A DNA stretch of 64,000 nucleotides from UBA2231 sp964415175 (GTDB lineage Bacteria; Elusimicrobiota; Elusimicrobia; Elusimicrobiales; UBA9959). Shown one piece after another: positions 32,767 to 41,419 of this stretch (positions are counted from its first letter, which is position 1; each line of letters opens with the position of its first letter). The translations under genes and the position numbers were made by a program. The notes under the pieces were generated by a model. It was given only the letters and a program-made list of their open reading frames with translations, was not told the origin of the DNA and searched no databases. The stretch is from NCBI GenBank assembly GCA_964415175.1, contig CAYPYG010000001.1:1-64000 (forward strand), given 5' to 3'.

Positions 32767-33936
32767 ATGATGAACATAAACCTCCTTAAATTCCTGGACA
32801 AGTACGCCGGCCTGCCCCTCTGCCTGCTGCTGACCGTCCTGACCCGCCTGTCCGGCCGGGAAACCCCCTCCCTGCGCGGGGAGGAGATACGCAAGACGCT
32901 GGCCATGAAGTTCTTCGGCATGGGCAGCATACTACTGCTGGCCCCGACCCTGGCGGAGTTCAGGAAGACCTATCCCGGCTCCAGGCTCGTCTTCCTTACC
33001 CTGGGCAGGAACCGGGAGATAAGCCGGGCGCTGGGACTTTTCGACGAGATCGTCACCCTGGACATAGACGGGGGCTGGGCCGCCTTCGCGGGGTCTTTCG
33101 CGTCCGTCATGCGGTACCTCTGGAAGGAACGCTTCGACCTGGTCCTGGACTTCGAGTTCTTCACCCGTTTCTCGGCGATAGTCTCGTTCTTCACTTTCGC
33201 CGGGATCAAGGTGGGCTATCACGCCTGGGAGACCTGGCGGGGCGGCATACACACCATAAGGGTCCCGTTCAACAGGTACTGGCACATAAGCGACAGCTTT
33301 TACGCCCTCGGCACCCACATAGGCCTGCCCAGAAAAGAGAAACTGGAGCCGGTCCGGCCCGTCGTGGACCAGGCGGACCGCGACGCCGTGAAAGAGCTGC
33401 TCGGGGCGGGCGGGGTCTCCGGCGCGTACGTCTGCGCCTATGTCAGCGCGGGGGACCTGAGCGTGGAACGCCGCTGGCCGGCCGACAGCTTCGCCCGCCT
33501 GCTCGGAGGCCTCCTGGAGCGCGGAGGCCCCCCTATCGTACTGACCGGGTCCGGCAAAGAGGTGCCCTATGTCCGGGAGATGCGCCGCCGGCTGAACGAC
33601 CCGCGCGTGCTGGACCTCTCCGGCAGGCTTTCCGTCACGCAGCTGGCAGCCCTGCTGGAGGGCGCGGAACTCATGATCTCCAACGACGGAGGCCCCCTCC
33701 ACCTGGCCGCCGCCATGGGGACCCGCACCGTCTCCTTCTTCGGGCCGGAAACGCCGGTCATGTACGGTCCCCTGGGAGAAGGGCACTCGGTCTTCTTCAA
33801 GGGCATAGAGTGCAGCCCGTGCATAAACGTCCACGACCGCAAATCCGTGCGCTGCTACTGGACCGAGCCGAAGTGCATGCAGGCCATAGACCCGGAAGAA
33901 GTCCTCGCAGAGGTCGAAAAAAAACTCGCCAGATGA
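32767..33936 (+). CDS. Family 9 glycosyltransferase, heptosyltransferase-like
   Basis: This 389-residue GT-B enzyme shows ALAMKFFGMGSILLLAP-type N-terminal sequence and a C-terminal nucleotide-sugar site ISNDGGPLHLAAAMGTRTVS followed by FFGPETPVMYGP. GT9 members add heptose or related sugars to LPS core. The enzyme contains four cysteines near its end (CSPCINVHDRKSVRC region), as many heptosyltransferase-family members do. It lies between radical SAM copies 2 and 3. Its stop overlaps the following ATG (ATGA), placing the unusual radical chemistry in a glycan or LPS setting. Confidence 0.87.
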   Translation: MMNINLLKFLDKYAGLPLCLLLTVLTRLSGRETPSLRGEEIRKTLAMKFFGMGSILLLAPTLAEFRKTYPGSRLVFLTLGRNREISRALGLFDEIVTLDIDGGWAAFAGSFASVMRYLWKERFDLVLDFEFFTRFSAIVSFFTFAGIKVGYHAWETWRGGIHTIRVPFNRYWHISDSFYALGTHIGLPRKEKLEPVRPVVDQADRDAVKELLGAGGVSGAYVCAYVSAGDLSVERRWPADSFARLLGGLLERGGPPIVLTGSGKEVPYVREMRRRLNDPRVLDLSGRLSVTQLAALLEGAELMISNDGGPLHLAAAMGTRTVSFFGPETPVMYGPLGEGHSVFFKGIECSPCINVHDRKSVRCYWTEPKCMQAIDPEEVLAEVEKKLAR

Positions 33937-35330
33937 AAAAAGTACTCCTGCTCAACCCTCCCGGCGAACGCCTCTACATCCGCGACTATTTCTGCAGCAA
34001 GGTCTCACAGGCCGACTACCTGACCCACCCGGTGGACTTCGTCGTCCTGAGCGGCATACTGGCCGGCGAGTACGAGGTCGGGCTCGTCGACGCCATCGCC
34101 GAGAAGCTTTCGCCCGAAAGGGCGCTGGAGGCGATACGCCGCTTCGACCCCTTCGCCGTGATCTGCCTGTTCGGCTCGGTCAGCCTGCCCGAGGACCTGG
34201 CCTTCGCGGCCAGGGTACGGTCGGCCTGCCCGGACGCCAGGCTGGTGGGAATAGGCGACGTTTTCCGCGAAGGCGGCGGCAAATACCTCGGCCCGGCGTC
34301 CCCCCTCGACGCCCTGCTCCTCGATTTCGCCGCCCCGGACATCCTCTCCTACCTGAGAGGCGATCCCGCGTCGGCGGCCAATATGCTGATACGCTCGGGG
34401 AGCGAAGTACTTCCTCTCCGGCAGGGGACCCCCGGTCCCCGCTTCGAGATACCGGTGCCCCGCCACGAACTCTTCTCCGGCCGCGGTTACCGCCACCCTT
34501 TCGTCAGGAGCAGGCGCTTCGCCACCGTGCTGACCGATTACGGCTGCCCTTTCCACTGCAGCTTCTGCGTGATGGGCACGCTGGGCTTCAGGTCCCGCGC
34601 GCCGGAGTCCGTCATGGCGGAACTGGAGCATATCAGAAGCCTGGGGATCACCGAGGTGCTCTTCCACACCCAGACCTTCGGCGCGCGGAAGGACGAGGCC
34701 AGGGAGCTCTGCCGCCTGATGATAAGCGCCGGCCTCGGGCTGGGCTGGACCTGTTTCTCCAGGGTCGACGTGGCGGACCCGGATCTGCTCTCGCTGATGC
34801 GGGAGGCCGGCTGCCATACCGTCATCTTCGGGGTGGAGTCCGGCTCCGACGAGATACTGAAGAAGTACGGCAAGGGCTACACGCGCGGACAGGTAGTGTC
34901 GGCCGTCGATCATTGCGCCGCCATAGGCATAGAGACGGTCGGGACCTTCATCCTGGGCCTCCCGGAAGAGACCCACGCCACGATGCGGGAGACCCTGGAC
35001 CTGCTGCGCGCGATAAAGCTCGATTACGCCTCCATAAACGTGGCGGTCCCGCGGATGGGGACCCCGCTAAGGGAGGAGGCCATCGCCCACGGGCTGGTGG
35101 ACGGGGATTTCGCGGTGATGGACCAGTCCGGGGCGGAGGTGGCCATGGGCAGCAGGTCGCTCTCCCGGGAGGAGATAGCGGAGTACCGCAGGCGCGCCGT
35201 CTCGGCCTTTTATTTCAATACGCGCTATATCCTCAGGCGCCTGGCCCGGGTCAGGTCGCTCTACGATCTGACGCGCCAGGTGAAGCAGGCCGCCGCCCTG
35301 GCGGCCAATACCTGGTTCGGGGAGAAATGA
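33933..35330 (+). CDS. B12-type radical SAM protein, copy 3, with an altered N-terminal domain
   Basis: The 465-residue product has an N-terminal domain that starts like a B12-binding fold (KVLLLNPPGERLYIRDY). However, the usual GG(P/A)HPT loop is replaced by LVGIGDVFREGGGKYLG (105-121), and the GEGE motif is missing. The radical SAM cluster is normal: YGCPFHCSFCVMG with C205, C209 and C212. GVESGSDEILKKYGKGYTRG follows, as in copies 1 and 2. Loss of the loop suggests it may not bind cobalamin. ATG 33933 comes from the ATGA overlap with the GT9 gene. Confidence 0.85.
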   Translation: MKKVLLLNPPGERLYIRDYFCSKVSQADYLTHPVDFVVLSGILAGEYEVGLVDAIAEKLSPERALEAIRRFDPFAVICLFGSVSLPEDLAFAARVRSACPDARLVGIGDVFREGGGKYLGPASPLDALLLDFAAPDILSYLRGDPASAANMLIRSGSEVLPLRQGTPGPRFEIPVPRHELFSGRGYRHPFVRSRRFATVLTDYGCPFHCSFCVMGTLGFRSRAPESVMAELEHIRSLGITEVLFHTQTFGARKDEARELCRLMISAGLGLGWTCFSRVDVADPDLLSLMREAGCHTVIFGVESGSDEILKKYGKGYTRGQVVSAVDHCAAIGIETVGTFILGLPEETHATMRETLDLLRAIKLDYASINVAVPRMGTPLREEAIAHGLVDGDFAVMDQSGAEVAMGSRSLSREEIAEYRRRAVSAFYFNTRYILRRLARVRSLYDLTRQVKQAAALAANTWFGEK

Positions 35331-35331
35331 G

Positions 35332-36543
35332 ATGAACGCCAGGGCCGGGCTTTACGTCTTCCTCGCCGCGCTGGCGCTGCGCCTCGGCCTGCTGTTCGGC
35401 GCGCCGTCCATACCCGAGGCCTACGAGCGCTTCGACGCCAGGGCCTACGAGGCCGTGGCGGTGAACCTGATGCGGGGCAACGGCTTCGTCGAGGCGCCGG
35501 GCCGCCCCACCGACGGCCGCCCGCCGGTCTATCCCCTGTTCCTGGCCGCGGTCTATTCGGTCACGGGCCACAGCGAATTCGCCGTGAGGCTGCTACAGTG
35601 CTTCATCGACTCGGGCAGCGCCGTCCTCCTCATGACCCTGACCGGCCTTATCTTCCCGCCCGCCGCCGCGCTGGGGGCGGGACTCCTGGCGGCGGCCTAC
35701 CCGCCGTTCATACTTTACAGCAACGTGCGCCTGACCGAATGTCTTTTCATGTTCCTTTTCCTCTGGGAATGCCTGCTGCTGACCAGGGCCTTCAGGGAGG
35801 GAGACAACCGCAGGTTCGCCCTGGCCGGCATACTGCACGGCGTCGCCGTCCTCGTCAGGGCGCCGACGCTGCTTTTCCCCCTCTTCCTGCTGCCCGTCGT
35901 GCTCTTCAAACGCTTCCGCGGCCTGCTGAAGGGGTTCGTCCTTTACGCGGTGATAAGCACCGCCCTGATATCCGTCTGGACGGTGCGCAACTATTACGCC
36001 CACGGCGGCTTCCTGGCGGTCAATACCGGCAGCGGCTGGCTGATGTGGTACGCCATACAGGACGACGCCTGGGACGGCGACAGGATACGGGAGCTCAGCC
36101 CGCTGCGCGAATACCCGGAGCTGGCGGGGCTGCCCCGCCACGAGATGGAGAGCATAGTCGGCAGGAAGGTGATGAAGTACGCGCTCACCCATCCCGTCGA
36201 TTATTCGCTGAAACTGGCCCGGAACTTCCGCCGCCTGTGGACCCTCCCGATAGGCAAAGTGATGATCTCCGATATCTCACCGCTCTACGGCGCGCTCTAC
36301 CAGGCGGCCCATTACCTCCTGCTCGCCGCGGCCCTCTGCGGGTTCTTCCTGGTCACGAAGTCGAATATCATCCCCCTCCTGCCCGCGCTGCTCTACCTGG
36401 CCTACGTCTCGCTCATGCACAGCGTGATCCTCGGTACCCCCAGGTACCGCCTGCCCTACGATCACTTCATGCTCATGTTCTGCGCCGCCGGGCTGGTCTT
36501 CCTCCGCGGCGCCGCCGGGAAACCGAAGGGGACCGCCAGGTGA
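35332..36543 (+). CDS. GT39-family-like polytopic glycosyltransferase
   Basis: A 403-residue GT-C protein with roughly nine helices. The first loop has YERFDARAYEAVAVNLMRGNGF (catalytic-type Asp at about residue 35), and GRPPVYPLFLAAVYSVTG is a standard family motif near residue 62. The protein lacks the long soluble C-terminal domain of the transferase at 28104-29750. It probably uses a polyprenyl-phosphate sugar at the periplasmic face. It starts one base after the third radical SAM gene ends, and its stop overlaps the methyltransferase start (GTGA). Confidence 0.8.
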   Translation: MNARAGLYVFLAALALRLGLLFGAPSIPEAYERFDARAYEAVAVNLMRGNGFVEAPGRPTDGRPPVYPLFLAAVYSVTGHSEFAVRLLQCFIDSGSAVLLMTLTGLIFPPAAALGAGLLAAAYPPFILYSNVRLTECLFMFLFLWECLLLTRAFREGDNRRFALAGILHGVAVLVRAPTLLFPLFLLPVVLFKRFRGLLKGFVLYAVISTALISVWTVRNYYAHGGFLAVNTGSGWLMWYAIQDDAWDGDRIRELSPLREYPELAGLPRHEMESIVGRKVMKYALTHPVDYSLKLARNFRRLWTLPIGKVMISDISPLYGALYQAAHYLLLAAALCGFFLVTKSNIIPLLPALLYLAYVSLMHSVILGTPRYRLPYDHFMLMFCAAGLVFLRGAAGKPKGTAR

Positions 36544-37403
36544 ACTGCCCGGTCTGCGGGTCCGGTCCGCTGAAGAGGGGCCGCGCGCTGGGCGCCGGCT
36601 TCCTGCACTCCTGCCTGTCCTGCACCGCGCGCTTCATAAGCCCGCAGCCGACGGACGCGGAGCTCAAGGACATGTACGGCGAGGGCTATTACGGCTCCTG
36701 GGGCCTCTCCGGCGGCGGGGAGCAGGACGCGCTCAAGGCCATGAAGACCGCCACCTTCGGGCTCCGGCTGGACCTGATCTCCCGTTATAAGACGGCCGGC
36801 GACATACTCGACGTGGGCTGCGCCACCGGCTTTTTCATGGAGGCCGCCGAGAAAAGGGGCTTCCGCGCCTACGGCGTCGAGATCTCCGATTATTCCAGCG
36901 CGGCGGCCGCGGCCAAGTTCGGCGCCGGAAGGGTGCACCACGGCGTCCTGGAGGACTGCCCTTTCCCGGAAAAGAGTTTCGACGCCATCGCGATGTCCGA
37001 CCTGCTGGAGCACGTGCGGGACCCGCTGCGCACGCTGGCCGCCGCGCGCAGGCTGCTCCGGGACGACGGCATGATCATGATAATGACGCCGGACACCGGT
37101 TCGCTCACGGCCAGGCTGATGGGCGCGAGATGGACGCACTACAAGCCGGAGCACCTGTTCTACTTCAACAGGCGCTCCCTCTCGCTGCTGGCGAAGAAGT
37201 CCGGCTTCGAGGCCGTGCGCTTCGAGGCCGCCCGGAAGGCGATGAACCTGGAGTACCTGCGCACCCAGTTCGCGGCTTATCCTCACCCGCTCCTCACCCC
37301 GGCCAGCGCCCTCCTGGCGCGGATAACGCCGCGCGGAGCGAGGTCCGGCAATTTTTTCCTGACCATGGGGGAGATGACGGCCGTACTGCGGCCCTCGAGC
37401 TGA
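36540..37403 (+). CDS. Zinc-ribbon class I SAM methyltransferase
   Basis: This 287-residue enzyme begins VNCPVCGS, and its second cysteine pair is SCLSC near residue 27, giving a four-cysteine zinc ribbon. The methyltransferase domain follows, with motif I ILDVGCATGFFMEAA (about 84-98) and MSDLLEHVRDPL. This layout is common in sugar or glycolipid O-/C-methyltransferases of surface-polysaccharide loci. The GTG start is set by the GTGA overlap with the GT39-like gene. It ends the tight string of overlapping genes. Confidence 0.85.
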   Translation: MNCPVCGSGPLKRGRALGAGFLHSCLSCTARFISPQPTDAELKDMYGEGYYGSWGLSGGGEQDALKAMKTATFGLRLDLISRYKTAGDILDVGCATGFFMEAAEKRGFRAYGVEISDYSSAAAAAKFGAGRVHHGVLEDCPFPEKSFDAIAMSDLLEHVRDPLRTLAAARRLLRDDGMIMIMTPDTGSLTARLMGARWTHYKPEHLFYFNRRSLSLLAKKSGFEAVRFEAARKAMNLEYLRTQFAAYPHPLLTPASALLARITPRGARSGNFFLTMGEMTAVLRPSS

Positions 37404-37439
37404 AGGACCCGGCGCCGTTCCCGGCGCGAAAATGATAGT

Positions 37440-37448
37440 TGCTATAAT
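37440..37448 (+). promoter_or_regulatory. Extended -10 of the UGM-like gene; near-leaderless
   Basis: TGCTATAAT ends 9 bases before ATG 37458. The predicted transcription start (37455) leaves only 3 untranslated bases. The intervening TCCTCCC is not a Shine-Dalgarno. Confidence 0.6.
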
Positions 37449-37457
37449 ATCCTCCCG

Positions 37458-38762
37458 ATGATAAGGACCGACACGCTGATCATAGGCGGCGGCCTGGCCG
37501 GTCTTTCGGCCGCCAGGGAGCTCAGGGGCCGGAAAAAGGTGTTCCTGGCCGAACGCGAGGCGCGTTACGGCGGCCTGGCCGCGACCATACGCAAAGGCGG
37601 CTTCCATTTCGACTATTCCGGGCACCTGCTCCACCTGCGCTGGCCGGAGACGACCAGGCTCATTCTCGGCGCCCTCGGCTCCAATGTCCGCCGGCTGCGG
37701 CGCGACGCGCGCGTCTTCGCGCACGGCCGCTGGACCCCTTTCCCTTTCCAGGCCAATCTCGCCGGCATGCCTCCCGCGGTGCGTTCGGAGTGCGTGCGGG
37801 GTTTCCTGGCGGCCCGCGCGGCCGGCGGCGGCGCGCCCGGCGACGGGAGCGAGACCTTCGAGAAATGGAGCCGCCGCGTCCTGGGCGACGGCATCTCAAG
37901 GCACTTCATGCTGCCCTACAACGCCAAGCTCTGGCAGTACCCGCTGGACCGGCTCACTACCGAATGGTGCGCGCCTTTCGTGCCGGTCCCTTCCCCCGCC
38001 GAGATACTCAAGGGCGCCTACGGCCGGTCCAGGCCCGGCCTGGGCTACAACGCCGTCTTCCACTACCCGCGAAAGGGAGGCATCGGCGCGCTGGCCGCCG
38101 CCCTGGCCCTCGGGACCTCCGGCACGCATCTCGGCATCGAGGTGGAGAAAGTGGACCTGCGCGCCCGGAAAGCCCGGGTGCGGCACTTCGGGGAGGTCCG
38201 TTTCCGCCGGCTCATAAACACGGCGCCGCTCGACGAATTCGTGGCCCTGTGCGCCGACGCGCCGGCCGCCGTGCGCCGCGCCGCGGCGCGGCTGCGGCGC
38301 AACACCGTCTACGTGCTGAACCTGGGCTTCAGGGAACCGGCGCCCGCCATGCACTGGGGCTATTTCCCCGGCGCGGCCTTCCCCTTCTACCGGGCCGGGG
38401 TCTCCGGCAATTTCTCCCCCTTCCTGTCGCCGGCCGGGCGCTCCTCCTTCTACATAGAGATAGCCACCGACGGCCGCCCGCTGGACCTGGTATCCGCGGA
38501 GCGGGCCTGCGTGAAAGGACTGCTGGCCTGCGGGATGCTGAAGGACGCCGGACGGATCGAGGAGCGGCTCTGGCTCAAGATCCCCTGCGCCTACGTCGTC
38601 TACGACGCGGACAGGGCGGCGGCGCTGCCGGTACTGCGCGGCTGGCTCAGGGAGCGGAAGGCCCGCTCCATCGGCAGGTACGGCGGCTGGAAATATTCCT
38701 TCATGGAAGAAAGCGTGAAGGAAGGGCTGGAGGCCGCGCGGGAGATCGCCGCGGGCCTCTGA
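37458..38762 (+). CDS. FAD-dependent UDP-galactopyranose mutase/protoporphyrinogen oxidase-like protein
   Basis: A 434-residue flavoprotein. The FAD-binding start is TLIIGGGLAGLSAARELRG (6-24), followed by an AEREARYGGLAATI loop and HFDYSGHLLHLR. It belongs to the amine-oxidase/UGM superfamily that acts on sugars or carotenoids and porphyrins. The RRLINTAPLDEFV segment near residue 250 is typical of UGM-like proteins in polysaccharide loci. A galactofuranose-type ring contraction is therefore possible, but the canonical UGM arginine pair could not be confirmed. It has its own near-leaderless promoter after the methyltransferase. Confidence 0.75.
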   Translation: MIRTDTLIIGGGLAGLSAARELRGRKKVFLAEREARYGGLAATIRKGGFHFDYSGHLLHLRWPETTRLILGALGSNVRRLRRDARVFAHGRWTPFPFQANLAGMPPAVRSECVRGFLAARAAGGGAPGDGSETFEKWSRRVLGDGISRHFMLPYNAKLWQYPLDRLTTEWCAPFVPVPSPAEILKGAYGRSRPGLGYNAVFHYPRKGGIGALAAALALGTSGTHLGIEVEKVDLRARKARVRHFGEVRFRRLINTAPLDEFVALCADAPAAVRRAAARLRRNTVYVLNLGFREPAPAMHWGYFPGAAFPFYRAGVSGNFSPFLSPAGRSSFYIEIATDGRPLDLVSAERACVKGLLACGMLKDAGRIEERLWLKIPCAYVVYDADRAAALPVLRGWLRERKARSIGRYGGWKYSFMEESVKEGLEAAREIAAGL

Positions 38763-38772
38763 GACCGCGGGG

Positions 38773-39663
38773 TCAGGACGGCAGTTTTATGCCGGCCTTC
38801 AGCATCGCGGCGCGGAGTCCCGGCCGCAGTTTCGCCGCCAACGGCGTCAGAGGCAGCCTCGGCTCGGGACCGCAGAGCCGCAGCAGCGAGACCGCGTACT
38901 TCACGGGGATCGGGTTCGTCTCCACGAAAAGGTTCTTCACCAGCGGGAAAAGCCTGTGGTGCATGGCGGCCGCCTCGCCCGGCTGGCCTTTCCTGAATAG
39001 TTCGCACATGCGCGAGACCTGCGCCGGGGCGATGTTCGAGACCACGGAAACGACACCCCTGGCCCCCACCGCCATCATGGGAAGCGTCAGCGAATCGTCG
39101 CCGCTCATCACGGCGAAACCTTCCGGCGCGCCGTTGACTATCTCGCTGGCCTGGTCGAGAACGCCCGAGGCCTCCTTGATGCCGATGATATTGGAGAATT
39201 CCTTCGCCAGGGCGAGCACCGTGGCGGGCAGCATGTTGACGCCCGTACGGCCGGGGATATTGTAGAGGACCACCGGCAGCCGGGTGGCGCCCGCGAGCTC
39301 CCCGAAATGGGCCTTCAGGCCGGCCTGCGTGGGCTTGTTGTAATAGGGGACTATGGCCAGCAGACCGTCGACGCCGAGAGCGGAGACCTTCTTCGCCATC
39401 TCCGCCGACCTGGCCGTGGAATTGGTCCCCACCCCGGGCATCACCGGCAGTTTCCCCCCCGCCTCGTCCACGACGGTCCTTATGACATCGAGGTATTCCT
39501 CGGGCGAGAGCGTAGCGGCCTCGCCGGTGGAGCCGCAGGGCACCAGGCCGTCGGCGCCGTTGGCGATCTGGAAAGCCACGAGGGACCGCAGCGCCTTCAG
39601 GTCGGGCCTGCCCCCTTTGAAAGGGGTGACCAGAGCGGTAAAACATCCTTCAAGTTTCAGCAT
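38773..39663 (-). CDS. dapA: 4-hydroxy-tetrahydrodipicolinate synthase
   Basis: A 296-residue TIM-barrel aldolase that condenses pyruvate with aspartate semialdehyde in lysine/DAP synthesis. Diagnostic residues are present: GSTGE (T46), YNIPGRTG with Y134 and R139, and the Schiff-base lysine K163 in IIGIKEAS. The length is normal. It is the last gene of the minus-strand run, with its start overlapping dapF by 7 bases. DapA, DapF and the DapL-like protein at 4864 would together form the short aminotransferase route to meso-diaminopimelate. Confidence 0.95.
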   Translation of the reverse strand: MLKLEGCFTALVTPFKGGRPDLKALRSLVAFQIANGADGLVPCGSTGEAATLSPEEYLDVIRTVVDEAGGKLPVMPGVGTNSTARSAEMAKKVSALGVDGLLAIVPYYNKPTQAGLKAHFGELAGATRLPVVLYNIPGRTGVNMLPATVLALAKEFSNIIGIKEASGVLDQASEIVNGAPEGFAVMSGDDSLTLPMMAVGARGVVSVVSNIAPAQVSRMCELFRKGQPGEAAAMHHRLFPLVKNLFVETNPIPVKYAVSLLRLCGPEPRLPLTPLAAKLRPGLRAAMLKAGIKLPS

Positions 39664-40466
39664 CGTTCCTCCCGTAGGACCATCTCGCCGGCGAAGACCA
39701 GGCGGGCCGGCCCCTCTATCGTTATACCGGAAGCGCCCGCGCCCGAGGGCTCCAGGCTTACCGTGAAATCCTCCCCGCTGCGCGAGCGCAGGGCGACCGG
39801 CGGTTCGACCGCGCCGGAGAGCGCCAGCGCTATCGCCGCGGCCGTTATGCCGGTGCCGCAGGCCAAAGTCTCGTCCTCCACCCCTCTCTCGTAGGTGCGC
39901 ACCAGCACCCGGCCTCCCCTGGTCTCCGCGAAATCCGCGTTGGCGCCGGCCGGGCCGAAGGCGCGATGGCGGCGCAGCAGGCGGCCCAGCGCCGGCACGT
40001 CCACCCGGCCGACGTCCTTCACGGGGACGACGGCGTGCGGCACGCCGGTATCGAGGAAGTGGACCTCCCTCACGCCGGCGGGCCAGCGGCCGGGGTGACG
40101 CAGGGAGACCTTTTTCACGTCGGGCATGCGCATACGGACCCTGCCCCCGCCCGCGATCTCCACCGGCAGGGTCCCGGCCGCGGTGGAAAGTTCGAAGGAG
40201 CGCGGCGCCAGGCCGTTCAGGAACGCCCAGAGGGCCGCGCAGCGCGAACCGTTGCCGCAGAAGGCGGCGGAGCCGTCCGCGTTGAAATACCTCACGCTTA
40301 TCACGCCGGGCCGCGCCCGCCGGACCAGGAGCAGCCCGTCGGCGCCTATGGAGAGACGGCGGTCGCAGAGACGGCGGGCCAGCCTGCCCGCCGCCGCGCC
40401 GCGGGGACCGCCGCCGGCGAGCAGCACGAAATCGTTGCCGGCGCCGGACATCTTCCAGAACTTCAT
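39657..40466 (-). CDS. dapF: Diaminopimelate epimerase
   Basis: The 269-residue epimerase converts LL- to meso-diaminopimelate for peptidoglycan and lysine. The paired catalytic cysteines are C70 in FCGNGSRC and C203 in LACGTGITA. The N-terminal MSGAGNDFV and SIGADGLL motifs are intact, as is the pseudo-twofold organisation of two similar domains. It overlaps dapA by 7 bases. Its start overlaps the TPR gene by ATGA, so it is translated as part of the polycistronic unit. Confidence 0.95.
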   Translation of the reverse strand: MKFWKMSGAGNDFVLLAGGGPRGAAAGRLARRLCDRRLSIGADGLLLVRRARPGVISVRYFNADGSAAFCGNGSRCAALWAFLNGLAPRSFELSTAAGTLPVEIAGGGRVRMRMPDVKKVSLRHPGRWPAGVREVHFLDTGVPHAVVPVKDVGRVDVPALGRLLRRHRAFGPAGANADFAETRGGRVLVRTYERGVEDETLACGTGITAAAIALALSGAVEPPVALRSRSGEDFTVSLEPSGAGASGITIEGPARLVFAGEMVLREERC

Positions 40467-41419
40467 CGCCCGCCTCCCGCCGCCTGCGCGAAACCGGCCA
40501 GGAACCGGCTTTCTCCGGCCGCGGCCTCCCCTAACGCCCGCGCGGCCTCTCCGCCGCGGCCCAGCGCCCGCAGGGCCAGGCCCCTGGCCAGCGCCAGCGG
40601 CTGGTCCCCCTCCGGCAGGAACCGGCCGGCCTCGTCGAAGGCCGCCAGCGCCCCCTTGCGGTCGCCGGCGAAGAGCAGATAGAGGCCGCGCTCGAAGAAC
40701 AGGTCCCCGTCGCGGCAGTCCGCGCCGCAGGCTTCGGCCGCCAGTTCCGCGGCGCGCGCGTAGTCGCCCGACCTGGCTTTGAGACGGGCCAGCGCCCCGA
40801 CGACCCCGCGGTCGGCGGGGGCCGCGGCCTTAGCCTCCTCCAGCAGGGCCGCGGCCCCCGCGAAGTCCCTCGCGGCTTCGAGGCAGCCGGCGTATTCCGA
40901 CAGGAAAGCGGGGCCGGACGCGCCGGCCTCGCGGGCGTCCGCGTAGGAGGCCGCGGCCTGCGCCAGCGCGCCCAGGCCGGCGTAACTGCGGGCCAGGCCC
41001 AGGTTGAGCGGCACGGAACCGGGCTCTTTCTTCAGCAGCGGCAGGTAGAGCGGGACGGCCTTGTCGTAAAAACCGTTGGCGAGGTAAAGGTCGGCGAGCG
41101 CCCTCGGGAATAGCGCGTTGTCGGGGTAGAGCGCGGCGGCCAGTCTGTAGGAGGCCATGGCCTTGTCGGAAGCTCCCAGCGCCTCCTGGCATTTGCCCAG
41201 GCAGTAATACGCCCGCTCCTTGATCCCGCGCGCCGGGGAAAGTTCCAGCAGCGAGTTTATGGAGGCGACGGCAGTCCCGCAGTCCCCGGCCTCCAGGCCG
41301 GCGACGGCCTCCTGCAGGAGCTTCTCGTGGGCCGGGTCCGGCTTCTTCTTCCAGAAAAAAGCGCCGGCCCCGCCGGGGGAGAGCAGAACGGCCGACAGGA
41401 ACAGCGCCGCCGCCCTCAC
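40463..41419 (-). CDS. Exported TPR-repeat protein
   Basis: This 318-residue protein begins VRAAALFLSAVLLSPGGAGAFF, a signal peptide with GTG as its start codon (GTGA overlap with the patatin gene). TPR units are visible throughout: KERAYYCLGKCQEALGASDK near residue 70, PRALADLYLANGFYDKAVPL near 107, GLARSYAGLGALAQAAASYA near 135 and GLYLLFAGDRKGALAAFDEA near 250. It probably serves as a periplasmic or outer-membrane-facing scaffold with the patatin and TolC-family neighbours. No enzymatic motif is seen. Confidence 0.8.
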   Translation of the reverse strand: MRAAALFLSAVLLSPGGAGAFFWKKKPDPAHEKLLQEAVAGLEAGDCGTAVASINSLLELSPARGIKERAYYCLGKCQEALGASDKAMASYRLAAALYPDNALFPRALADLYLANGFYDKAVPLYLPLLKKEPGSVPLNLGLARSYAGLGALAQAAASYADAREAGASGPAFLSEYAGCLEAARDFAGAAALLEEAKAAAPADRGVVGALARLKARSGDYARAAELAAEACGADCRDGDLFFERGLYLLFAGDRKGALAAFDEAGRFLPEGDQPLALARGLALRALGRGGEAARALGEAAAGESRFLAGFAQAAGGGR

